Below, one piece after another: positions 7,564 to 14,120 of a stretch of DNA of 64,000 nucleotides. The stretch's first letter is position 1. Each line of letters opens with the position of its first letter. The notes beneath the pieces are model-generated. The model did no database searches. It was not told the DNA's origin and saw nothing but the letters and a program-made list of their open reading frames with translations. The translations under genes were made by a program, and so were the position numbers. This stretch comes from Acidobacteria bacterium Ga0077551 (GTDB lineage: Bacteria > Pseudomonadota > Alphaproteobacteria > Caulobacterales > Hyphomonadaceae), in the NCBI GenBank assembly GCA_001464545.1, contig LNFC01000009.1, positions 1-64,000 of the forward strand, written 5' to 3'.

Positions 7564-8951
7564 TGCTGCGGGATATCATCATACCCAACCGCCTTGGCAC
7601 GGCTATCCGGCGCGCGGCCTTCAATTCCGGCCAGGAGGCCGGCGCGTGGCTGCTTTTCAGGCGTGCGGTGATTGGTGAAGATCCATGGACAAAGAAGCCG
7701 CGCGAGCGGCTCATTCTCAGCGATGTCCTTCCGTTCGAGGGTGAAGACATCGCGTCAGCATCGCCAACGCATCTGACGGTTCGGACGTCTTCATTCGTCC
7801 GGACACTGAAGTACGCAAATGACAACGGGTACACTGTGGGCTTCCTTCACGGCCACCCTTGCGGTACCGCCGCCTTCTCGGTCCGCGATGACGAGAACGA
7901 ACTCGCCCTGTTCAACGCGGCCCGCAACAGAAACGGGCCGGACGCCTGCCTGGTAAGCGTTCTGGCGATTTCTGATGGACGCCTGTTGGCGCGCATCTGG
8001 CAAGGTTCAACCGATCCCGATCCATCCCGTCTCCTGGAAACGGGACAACGCATTGCCCTCTGGTCTGATCATACCGATAAGGCCAGCCCGGATCTTGACC
8101 GGCAAGCGAGAGTCTTCGGCGAGACGTTCAATGCGACGCTTCGGAACCTCTCATGCCTTGTTGTCGGCGCGGGGGGCACGGGCTCTCCTCTCGCCGTTAT
8201 GCTGGCTCGATCAGGCATGGGCCGGATTGCCGTCGTTGATCACGACGTGGTCGAGAGCACCAATCTGCACAGGCTATATGGGGCAACGCAGAGAGATATT
8301 GGTAGGCACAAGGCCGAGGTGCTGGCGGCCCACATCAACGAATTTGGGCTTCCCACCAAGGCAATGCCCCTTGTCCGTAACTTACTGGACCCGGAATGCA
8401 GGGATGCGCTCAAGTCGGCAGATGTCGTTTTTTGCGCGACGGACGATCACGCCTCGCGGATGCTGCTCAACCGGTTCTCCGTATTCTATGAAATCCCGGT
8501 CTTTGACATCGGGCTCGCCGTTGCCGGCGATAAGGGGAACCGCAGGCGCGACATGACCGGACGCGTAACCCGCCTTCACTCCGGAGCGCCCTGTCTGCTC
8601 TGCAGAGGCATCATTGACCCTGTCCGTGCGCGCGAAGACGAGTTGAGAAAACGGGCTCCGGACCAATACGCCGATCAGCGGCGCGAAGGTTATATTCTCG
8701 GCGGCGGAGAGCCCGAGCCAGCCTTCATCGGCATGACCACGTCCGTTGCTTGCCTCGCCATGGACGAATTTGCTCAGGCCGTCAGCGAATTTCGGGGACC
8801 GGATGGTCATGCCCTCCAGAGACTTCGCCGCTTTCACATTCCTGAGGACCGGCGAACCGGAGGGCGCAGCAATAACGACTGTCCGATCTGCGGACAAACC
8901 GACTACTGGGGACGCGGCGACGTGGTTCCTTTCCTTGATCGTATCGGCTGA
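7563..8951 (+). CDS. JAB/JAMM deubiquitinase-like peptidase fused to E1-like ThiF adenylyltransferase
   Basis: A 462-aa bifunctional protein. The N-terminal domain (about 1-150) carries a complete JAMM zinc-protease set: E25, H96-G-H98, then S106 and D109 (HxHx7SxxD). The C-terminal domain (about 185-445) is a ThiF/MoeB/E1 Rossmann fold: VGAGGTG (201-207), VDHD (225-228), NLHR (234-237), the GRHKAE lysine K250 and ATDD (292-295), so the ATP-Mg residues look intact. Zinc-knuckle pairs are C344/C347 and C440/C443. The crossover stretch between C347 and about residue 390 has no cysteine; C397 in TSVAC is the only nearby candidate for a thioester. Probable role: adenylate the Ub-like partner, pass it to the E2, and cleave Ub-like fusions or conjugates. 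Start overlaps the previous stop by 1 bp. Confidence 0.92.
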   Translation: MLRDIIIPNRLGTAIRRAAFNSGQEAGAWLLFRRAVIGEDPWTKKPRERLILSDVLPFEGEDIASASPTHLTVRTSSFVRTLKYANDNGYTVGFLHGHPCGTAAFSVRDDENELALFNAARNRNGPDACLVSVLAISDGRLLARIWQGSTDPDPSRLLETGQRIALWSDHTDKASPDLDRQARVFGETFNATLRNLSCLVVGAGGTGSPLAVMLARSGMGRIAVVDHDVVESTNLHRLYGATQRDIGRHKAEVLAAHINEFGLPTKAMPLVRNLLDPECRDALKSADVVFCATDDHASRMLLNRFSVFYEIPVFDIGLAVAGDKGNRRRDMTGRVTRLHSGAPCLLCRGIIDPVRAREDELRKRAPDQYADQRREGYILGGGEPEPAFIGMTTSVACLAMDEFAQAVSEFRGPDGHALQRLRRFHIPEDRRTGGRSNNDCPICGQTDYWGRGDVVPFLDRIG

Positions 8952-8954
8952 ACG

Positions 8955-9326
8955 ATGATCCAGTCCGCGCTCAGATTTGTTCTCGAACGAGCAGGTATTG
9001 TTCGACGGTCCCGCTACCGGCTGCGTTATTCACAGACGCAGCCGGACCTGGAGACACTTAATGCCAAAACGATCGTCATCGTAGGTACCCCCGGCATGCC
9101 GAAATGGGCTGTCTTCCGTTGTCCGGGAACCTGTTCAACCGTCTATCGACTGCCCCTCAGCGCTGCGCACACCCCACATTGGAGTATCTCAGTGGACTGG
9201 CTGGGAAGACCGTCGTGTTCGCCTTCCATCAATCAGAAGTCGGCATGTCACGCACATTTCTGGATCCAGTCCGGGACGGTGCAGCAGTGTCGGGATAGTC
9301 GCTGCGCCACCTCACCCGCTCGCTGA
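8955..9326 (+). CDS. DUF6527-like putative metal-binding protein of the ubiquitin-like operon
   Basis: A 123-aa protein starting 3 bp after the E1 gene without a clear own ribosome site, so probably coupled. A basic N-terminus (RFVLERAGIVRRSRYRLRY) precedes a compact Cys/His pattern: KWAVFRCPGTC (C56, C60), a WSISVDWLGRPSCSPS strand pair (C88), then ACHAHFWIQSGTVQQC (C98, H99/H101, C112). This resembles the DUF6527 pattern KW..FRCPCGC...W.v..d..g...L.PS....gC.sHF.i..G.v..C. The middle Cys of CPCGC is replaced by Gly-Thr here. DUF6527 proteins are often encoded next to E1/multiubiquitin genes. A treble-clef-like zinc fold and an E3-like or adaptor role are possible but untested. Confidence 0.78.
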   Translation: MIQSALRFVLERAGIVRRSRYRLRYSQTQPDLETLNAKTIVIVGTPGMPKWAVFRCPGTCSTVYRLPLSAAHTPHWSISVDWLGRPSCSPSINQKSACHAHFWIQSGTVQQCRDSRCATSPAR

Positions 9327-9607
9327 CAAAATATCGCTGCGAGAACCAATACATGGCTACAGATCAAATTTGCAGCACTCCCGGAGGCGAATTGAGCGGA
9401 GCTTCATCTGCATAGAATGCACCATCCAATGTAAGTTACTAAAACGGTTGCGAACCGGACGAAGCCTCGCTATCCCAACCCAACTACAACTCAGACGGTG
9501 GCCCAATGGTGGCTTGGCGTGTGAGGGGTTAGCAAGCGGCGGCCTTCAAAGCCACTTAATGCTTTGTATTTATAGGGGTCTTGCGTTGGGCCCGCGCCGA
9601 GGACAGA
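9327..9607. other. Non-coding end of the element, between the DUF6527 gene and attR
   Basis: About 280 bp with no credible gene. ORFs in the track here (9370..9906, 9491..9694) run across the tRNA fragment and are spurious. The stretch looks less GC-rich than the chromosome to its right by eye. It is where integrase arm-type sites would be expected, but I see no clear repeat set. Confidence 0.6.
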
Positions 9608-9657
9608 TCTGGTTTGGGACCAGAGGGTCGGAGGTTCGAATCCTCTCGCTCCGACCA
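9608..9657 (+). other. tRNA-Pro(TGG) 3' fragment, putative attR core
   Basis: The sequence contains an intact anticodon stem-loop (TCTGG TTTGGGA CCAGA, anticodon TGG), a T-arm (GGAGGTTCGAATCCT) and a 3' acceptor strand CGCTCCG with ACCA. The 5' acceptor strand (CGGAGCG) and D-arm are missing upstream, where GGGCCCGCGCCGAGGACAGA stands instead. This is the pattern left when an element integrates into the 3' half of tRNA-Pro: the intact gene is rebuilt at attL, outside the window, and this copy marks attR. Confidence 0.82.
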
Positions 9658-9692
9658 AAGTTTCAAATCGGGCTTGAGAGTCGATACAGGTC

Positions 9693-10001
9693 ATGGAAGC
9701 GCGGATCTACAAACCGGCAAAAAGCGCCATGCAATCAGGGCGCGGCAACACGAAAGACTGGGTGCTCGAGTTTGTCACCCCGGACGCCAAACGCCGCGTG
9801 GACCCGCTCATGGGCTGGACCGGCATCGATGACATGTCCGGCCAGGTCCGCCTCCACTTCGAAACCCGCGAACAGGCGATCGCCTATGCCGAACGCGAAG
9901 GCCTGACCTTCAGCGTCGAGGAAGCGCGCGAAAGAAAGCGCCTGATCAAATCCTACTCGGAAAACTTCTCGGCCTCGCGCAAACAGCCGTGGACACACTG
10001 A
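9693..10001 (+). CDS. ETC complex I subunit, NDUFS4-like accessory subunit
   Basis: A 102-aa protein matching the ETC complex I subunit conserved region (NDUFS4/AQDQ family): MEARIYKPAKSAMQSGRGNT at the start, WVLEFVTPDAKRRVDPLMGWTG in the middle and VRLHFETREQAIAYAEREGL before the C-terminus. It is an accessory subunit on the peripheral arm of respiratory NADH:ubiquinone oxidoreductase in alphaproteobacteria and mitochondria. It starts 36 bp after the tRNA-Pro fragment and is followed by tRNA-Arg. This is chromosomal backbone just outside the element; its native promoter region may have been displaced by the integration. Confidence 0.93.
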   Translation: MEARIYKPAKSAMQSGRGNTKDWVLEFVTPDAKRRVDPLMGWTGIDDMSGQVRLHFETREQAIAYAEREGLTFSVEEARERKRLIKSYSENFSASRKQPWTH

Positions 10002-10027
10002 AGGCGCCCGCGCTACTCCGGGCCCAA

Positions 10028-10104
10028 GACTCCGTAGCTCAGCTGGATAGAGCGCTCGCCTTCTAAGCGAGTGGTCGCAGGTTCAAATCCTGCCGGGGTC
10101 GCCA
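10028..10104 (+). tRNA. tRNA-Arg(TCT)
   Basis: 77 nt with encoded CCA. Acceptor GACTCCG pairs with CGGGGTC, the D-arm is AGCTCAGCTGGATAGAGCG, the anticodon loop CTTCTAA gives TCT, and the T-arm is GCAGGTTCAAATCCTGC. All arms fold. Confidence 0.96.
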
Positions 10105-10110
10105 CTCCCC

Positions 10111-11898
10111 CTAGAACTTGAAGCCCCCAGAGACCAATCGGTCATACCGCCCCTGTGTCATCGGCACGTAGGCCGCCTCTTCGGGATCGAACATCCAGAG
10201 CGGCTCGTTCACCTTGTCCGGATCGAACCCGTCGGCCACCAGCTCCACCTTTCGGTACTTGAACGTGCCTGTTGTCTCCGCTTCCGGCTGTACACGGATG
10301 AAAATCGGCACAGCGTAGCTCGGCAGCTTTGCCGCGAGGGACTTGTACAGACCCGCAATGTCCACCTCGCCCTCGGTCGTGATCGCCGCCATCCCGGCCT
10401 TACCGTCCGTGCCCGGAATGGCCACGCCATAGACGTTCGCCGTCTTGATGCCGCCCACGCGCGACAAGGCCTCGCCCACTTCGTTGGTCGAGACGTTCTC
10501 CCCCTTCCACCGGTACGTGTCGCCGATCCGGTCTACGAAGTAGATGTAACCGTCCTTGTCCTTCCGCAGGAGGTCGCCCGTGCGGAACCACAGGTCGCCC
10601 TTCGTGAACACGTCGCGCAGCAGCTTCTTCTCGGTCGCCTTCTGGTCGTTATAGCCTTCGAACCGCTGGCGCACGTCGTCGCCGATCAGCCCCAGCGCCT
10701 CACCCGCCTCGTCCACAGCCGCCGGAATGCACAACCCGTCCGGCCCGCGCACCGGCTGCTCCGTCTCGATGTCGAACTTCACGAAGGCAATGTTGGCAAA
10801 CTGCGATTTCAGCCAGCCCGGAATGCGCCCCACCGCGCCCACCTTGCCGTCAAAGTTCAGGAAGCTGACATTGCCCTCGGTCGAGCCATAGAACTCGCAC
10901 AGGTGCGGAATGTTGAACCGGTCAAGGAAAGCCTGCCACACTTCCGGGCGCAGGCCGTTGCCAAACCCCGTCCGTATACGGTGCGCCCGCTCCTTCGGGT
11001 GCGGCGGCGAGTTCAGGAGGTACCGGCACAGCTCGCCGATATACACGATCGCCGTCGCCTGCTCGTTGACCGCGTCATCCCAGAACGCGCTCGCTGAAAA
11101 CTTGCGCCGCACGATCGCCGTCGCCCCGGTCATCAGCGCCTGGCCGATGCCGCACAATCCGCCCGTGCCATGGTACAGCGGCAGCGTGATGTAGATCTTG
11201 TCCTTCGGCGTGATCCGGCACGGCGCAACGAAGCTGCGCATCATGCCCTGCGTGCGCGCCTGCGTCAGACGCGCCGCCTTCGGCAGGCCCGTCGTGCCGG
11301 ACGTATAGACATAAAGGCACAGGTCCTTGCCCAGCATCCCCTTGCGCACCGAGCGGTCGGGCCTCTTCTCCGAAAACGCCTCCAGCGCCCCGCCGAGATC
11401 GGCGCCGAACTTGCCGCCCAGCGACCAGACCGGCGGCGAACCGGAGATCAGCCCCATCGCCGCCCGGATCGGCGCGTCCTGGTCAGACCCGGTGACGATG
11501 AGCTTGGCCTGCGCAATGTTCACACAGTGCGCCAGCCCCTCGCCTTCGAGGTTGTGATTGATCAGTGCCGTGACGAGCCCGGCCTTCGCAAAGCCCGCCC
11601 AGGCCGCCACGTATTCCGGCCGGTTCTCCATATAGAGCGCCACGCAGTCCCCCGGCTTCAGCCCCTGCGCCATCGCCCAGTTGGCAAACCGGCTCGCCAG
11701 CGCGTCGAACTCGCCATAGGTGGTCGACTTGCCCTCGAACCGGAACGCAATGTTGCCCCGGTGCGCGTCCACGGCCCGCTCGAAATCATCGGCCACCAGG
11801 AAGTCGGAGTCCGGCGAAATGTCGCCTGTCCATTTCTTCAGAAGCTGCGCATCCTGAAAAAACTTGAACTCGCGCGTAAGAATGGCAACAGGATTCAT
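10111..11898 (-). CDS. Long-chain acyl-CoA synthetase (FATP/VLACS type)
   Basis: 595 aa from the ATG at 11898, which has GGAGG 8 bp upstream; the track's longer start adds an unrelated 28-residue leader. The protein is an ANL-superfamily adenylating enzyme. AMP-binding motif I is YVYTSGTTGLPKAAR, the acyl-specific motif is CEFYGSTEGNVSFLN, and WFRTGDLLRKDKDGYIYFVDRIGDTYRWKGENVSTNEV covers the hinge and C-terminal domain. The C-terminal PLWMFDPEEAAYVPMTQ and the overall layout match the FadD6/SLC27 (very-long-chain) branch. It activates fatty acids to CoA thioesters using ATP, probably at the membrane. The neighbouring thioesterase tesB is divergent and runs the reverse reaction on acyl-CoA. 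Confidence 0.92.
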   Translation of the reverse strand: MNPVAILTREFKFFQDAQLLKKWTGDISPDSDFLVADDFERAVDAHRGNIAFRFEGKSTTYGEFDALASRFANWAMAQGLKPGDCVALYMENRPEYVAAWAGFAKAGLVTALINHNLEGEGLAHCVNIAQAKLIVTGSDQDAPIRAAMGLISGSPPVWSLGGKFGADLGGALEAFSEKRPDRSVRKGMLGKDLCLYVYTSGTTGLPKAARLTQARTQGMMRSFVAPCRITPKDKIYITLPLYHGTGGLCGIGQALMTGATAIVRRKFSASAFWDDAVNEQATAIVYIGELCRYLLNSPPHPKERAHRIRTGFGNGLRPEVWQAFLDRFNIPHLCEFYGSTEGNVSFLNFDGKVGAVGRIPGWLKSQFANIAFVKFDIETEQPVRGPDGLCIPAAVDEAGEALGLIGDDVRQRFEGYNDQKATEKKLLRDVFTKGDLWFRTGDLLRKDKDGYIYFVDRIGDTYRWKGENVSTNEVGEALSRVGGIKTANVYGVAIPGTDGKAGMAAITTEGEVDIAGLYKSLAAKLPSYAVPIFIRVQPEAETTGTFKYRKVELVADGFDPDKVNEPLWMFDPEEAAYVPMTQGRYDRLVSGGFKF

Positions 11899-12065
11899 GG
11901 TCGGCGCCTCCGGCCTTGGATGTCGTTGAAAACCTGGAAATCTGGATGCTCCAAGACAAGGGGGTTTCGCGCGCCTTGTCAAAGAAAACCGGCGTGATCA
12001 CGCGATTGCTTTACCCCGCGTGACGGCATATTGCTGCGCCGCACAACAAGAAAGAGGAGCCGCAC

Positions 12066-12947
12066 ATGGCGACCGATCCCGTAGGCGACCTGCTGACCCT
12101 GCTCGACATAGAGCGCCTGGAACTGGACCTTTTCCGCGGCCAGAGCCCGGACGAGGAGGAAAGCCAGCGCGTCTTCGGCGGCCAGGTTATCGCCCAGGCC
12201 CTCGTCGCCGGCTACCGCACCGTGCCGGACGACCGCACCTGCCACTCCCTCCACGCCTATTTCATCCGCCCGGGCGACCCGAAAGTACCTATCATCTACC
12301 AGGTCGACCATTCCCGCGATGGCGGCAGCTTCACCACCCGCCGCGTCGTCGCCGTCCAGCACGGCAAGCAGATATTCAACCTCGCCGCCAGCTTCCACGT
12401 CGCCGAGGAAGCCTGGCAACACCAGCACGAGATGCCGAAAGTGATCGGCCCGGACGAAGTCGAAGACCGCAGCGAATGGCGCAAGCGCTTTGCCGAAAAA
12501 CTGCCCGAGCGCCACCGCGGCCATTTCCTCCGCCCCCGCCCCATCGACATGCGCGAGATCGCTCCCCTGCACCCGACCCGGCCCGCTATCGCCAGCGACA
12601 GCCATGACCTCTGGTTCCGCGTCGCCCGCCCCATCGACGAGGCGCCCTGGCTGCACCACTGCCTCCTCGCCTACGCCTCCGACATGGCCCTCCTCGGAAC
12701 CGGCAACCGCCCGCACGGCGTCTCCTGGATGACCGGCGAGCTGATGTCGGCCAGCCTCGACCATGCGATGTGGTTCCACGCCCCGCTGAAGTTCGATGAC
12801 TGGCACCTCTACTCGATGGACAGCCCCTATGCTGGCGGCGGGCGCAGCTTCAACCGCGGCAAGGTCTTCGACGCAGCCGGCAACCTCGTCGCCTCCGTCG
12901 CCCAGGAAGGCCTGATGCGCAAGGTCGTCCGCAAACCGAAGGACTGA
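12066..12947 (+). CDS. tesB: Acyl-CoA thioesterase II
   Basis: 293 aa, a typical TesB double hot-dog enzyme: DLFRGQSPDEEESQRVFGGQVIAQAL at the first fold, DGGSFTTRRVVAVQHGKQIF, then LLAYASDMALLGT and SLDHAMWFHAPLKFDDWHLY in the second fold, ending GRSFNRGKVFD. It hydrolyses medium- and long-chain acyl-CoAs to free acid and CoA. AAGAGGAG stands upstream of the ATG. It is divergent from the acyl-CoA synthetase with about 170 bp between them, which should hold both promoters. Confidence 0.95.
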   Translation: MATDPVGDLLTLLDIERLELDLFRGQSPDEEESQRVFGGQVIAQALVAGYRTVPDDRTCHSLHAYFIRPGDPKVPIIYQVDHSRDGGSFTTRRVVAVQHGKQIFNLAASFHVAEEAWQHQHEMPKVIGPDEVEDRSEWRKRFAEKLPERHRGHFLRPRPIDMREIAPLHPTRPAIASDSHDLWFRVARPIDEAPWLHHCLLAYASDMALLGTGNRPHGVSWMTGELMSASLDHAMWFHAPLKFDDWHLYSMDSPYAGGGRSFNRGKVFDAAGNLVASVAQEGLMRKVVRKPKD

Positions 12948-13343
12948 CTTCCTCACGAGCCCCAGGAGAGACCAACCTCTCCACTTACCTACCCTCAGTT
13001 TGTCGTCATCCCGGGATTTGCAAAGCAAATGCCCGGGACCCGGACTGTCGTGCGCGAAGACGATGACAAACCGTCACGGGCTGAGAAAAATTCGCCATCC
13101 CCTGTGCATTGATTGCATACGGATGACGCATGATTTCGAGGATGGGCGAGCCCGGTAACCCGGACTTGCGCCTACAAAAACCACCCCGCCTGAAAAGCAA
13201 AATCCAGTCCCCTAAAGCCCTTGTAAAACACCCGGCATTTGCTTCCGCCACACATCCGCACACGGAGTTATACTCTGTAGATGGTCTTACCGGATACTTT
13301 CAAAACAAAGCAAACCCCGCAGATACCTGCGGAAAACCTTGCC
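12948..13343. other. Non-coding region with intergenic hairpin repeat
   Basis: Nearly 400 bp between convergent tesB and the VWA-like gene. It contains the palindromic repeat listed separately. The remainder shows no plausible coding frame; the track ORFs here have no recognisable composition or start sites. Confidence 0.6.
13001..13068. repeat. Palindromic intergenic repeat (CCCGGG-ATTTGC hairpin)
   Basis: CCCGGGATTTGC AAA GCAAATGCCCGGG folds as a near-perfect hairpin with a one-base bulge. The outer TGTCGTCATC and GACGATGACA segments add partial pairing. Similar cgtcatcccggg...cccgggaccc elements are scattered in alphaproteobacterial genomes. It sits just after tesB and may end transcription or stabilise the mRNA. 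Confidence 0.6.
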
Positions 13344-14117
13344 CTAGGTCACCGACCCATACTCCGCCCCGGCCGCGCCGAACCAGTCGCGCCAGAACGC
13401 CTTCACCTCGCCGAGCGGCAGTGCATATTCCTGACGCGGCACGATCCGCGCGACCACTTCGACGCCCTCCAGCCCGGCCCGCATGTCCGCGAGCGATGAC
13501 TCCTCCCAGACATCGGCGTCCGCGCCGCTCTTGTACATCGAGAAGCCCGGCGAATGCTGCATCAGGTCGGACACGAGGATCAGCCGGCGCACCGGCACAT
13601 GGCCCTGGAAATCGGGCCGGTCGGCCAGCGTGTACATCGCCTCCATCAGCGGCGAGCTTGGCGCCACCGTATCGCGCAGCGACTCGTCGGCCTGCAGCAT
13701 CAGCGGTGCGTGGAACTTGCGCTCCCAGGCCGCCGCGATCATCTTCGGGTTCTGGAAGATCGGATTGGATTCCGCCGCGCTCCCCGGCGAGCAGCCGGTG
13801 AACACCTGCACCGGATCATAAGGCGACGCCGAGTTCGGCACGACCAGCGTCAGACGCCCGTGCCGCGGCAGGCTGCGCGCCTCCCCGTCCAGCAGCGTGC
13901 GGACCCATTCGAGGTCCGTCGCGTTGAACGGATCGGACTGGTCGACCAGCACGATCGTGTGCACCGGATCCTCGCGGTCCAGCCGGCAGCCCGTCTCCTC
14001 GTCGGTGGAGGGCGGCTGATGGATGGCGGCGGCGGCAAACAGTCCGAATACGGAGGTCAGCATCAGCGCAATAGCGCTGCGCCAGAACCAGGGGCCTTTT
14101 TCTCTGCGGCGCGGCAT
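13344..14117 (-). CDS. Membrane-anchored VWA-like protein of unknown function
   Basis: 257 aa. A basic start (MPRRREKGPWFW) is followed by one hydrophobic segment (SAIALMLTSVFGLFAAAAI), which looks like an uncleaved anchor. The rest is soluble, with the strand TIVLVDQSDPFN followed by a helix. This resembles a von Willebrand A/MIDAS start (DxSxS), but with DQSDP, so metal binding may be degraded. A second strand HVPVRRLILVSDLMQHS matches the later part of a VWA fold. It begins 3 bp after the 523-aa membrane protein gene, clearly one operon. Function unknown. Confidence 0.75.
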   Translation of the reverse strand: MPRRREKGPWFWRSAIALMLTSVFGLFAAAAIHQPPSTDEETGCRLDREDPVHTIVLVDQSDPFNATDLEWVRTLLDGEARSLPRHGRLTLVVPNSASPYDPVQVFTGCSPGSAAESNPIFQNPKMIAAAWERKFHAPLMLQADESLRDTVAPSSPLMEAMYTLADRPDFQGHVPVRRLILVSDLMQHSPGFSMYKSGADADVWEESSLADMRAGLEGVEVVARIVPRQEYALPLGEVKAFWRDWFGAAGAEYGSVT

Positions 14118-14120
14118 GGT

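Larger units (their letters stand above)
1..9657. mobile_element. Right end of an integrated conjugative element or island, extending beyond the left edge
   Basis: The stretch starts inside a trb-type conjugative T4SS operon (trbL, F, G, I) followed by the DUF2274, DUF736 and small HTH genes that commonly accompany trb operons on Tn4371-like elements. It ends exactly at a 3' fragment of a tRNA-Pro gene, the usual scar when a tyrosine recombinase integrates into a tRNA 3' end. Immediately beyond are core genes (complex I subunit, tRNA-Arg). The integrase, relaxase, remaining trb genes and attL must lie left of the window. The boundary is inferred from the tRNA fragment; the left limit is unknown. 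Confidence 0.8.

Noticed and set aside
8955-9326. RING-type E3 ligase
   Set aside because: The Cys/His spacing does not give the C3HC4 RING order; only a general metal-binding call is supported.
9601-9657. Complete tRNA-Pro gene
   Set aside because: No CGGAGCG 5' acceptor strand or D-arm upstream; only the anticodon arm to CCA is present.
9491-9694. ORF with LVGARGFEPPTLWSQTR
   Set aside because: This is the antisense translation of the tRNA-Pro 3' end, a familiar false ORF; no ribosome site or conserved protein.
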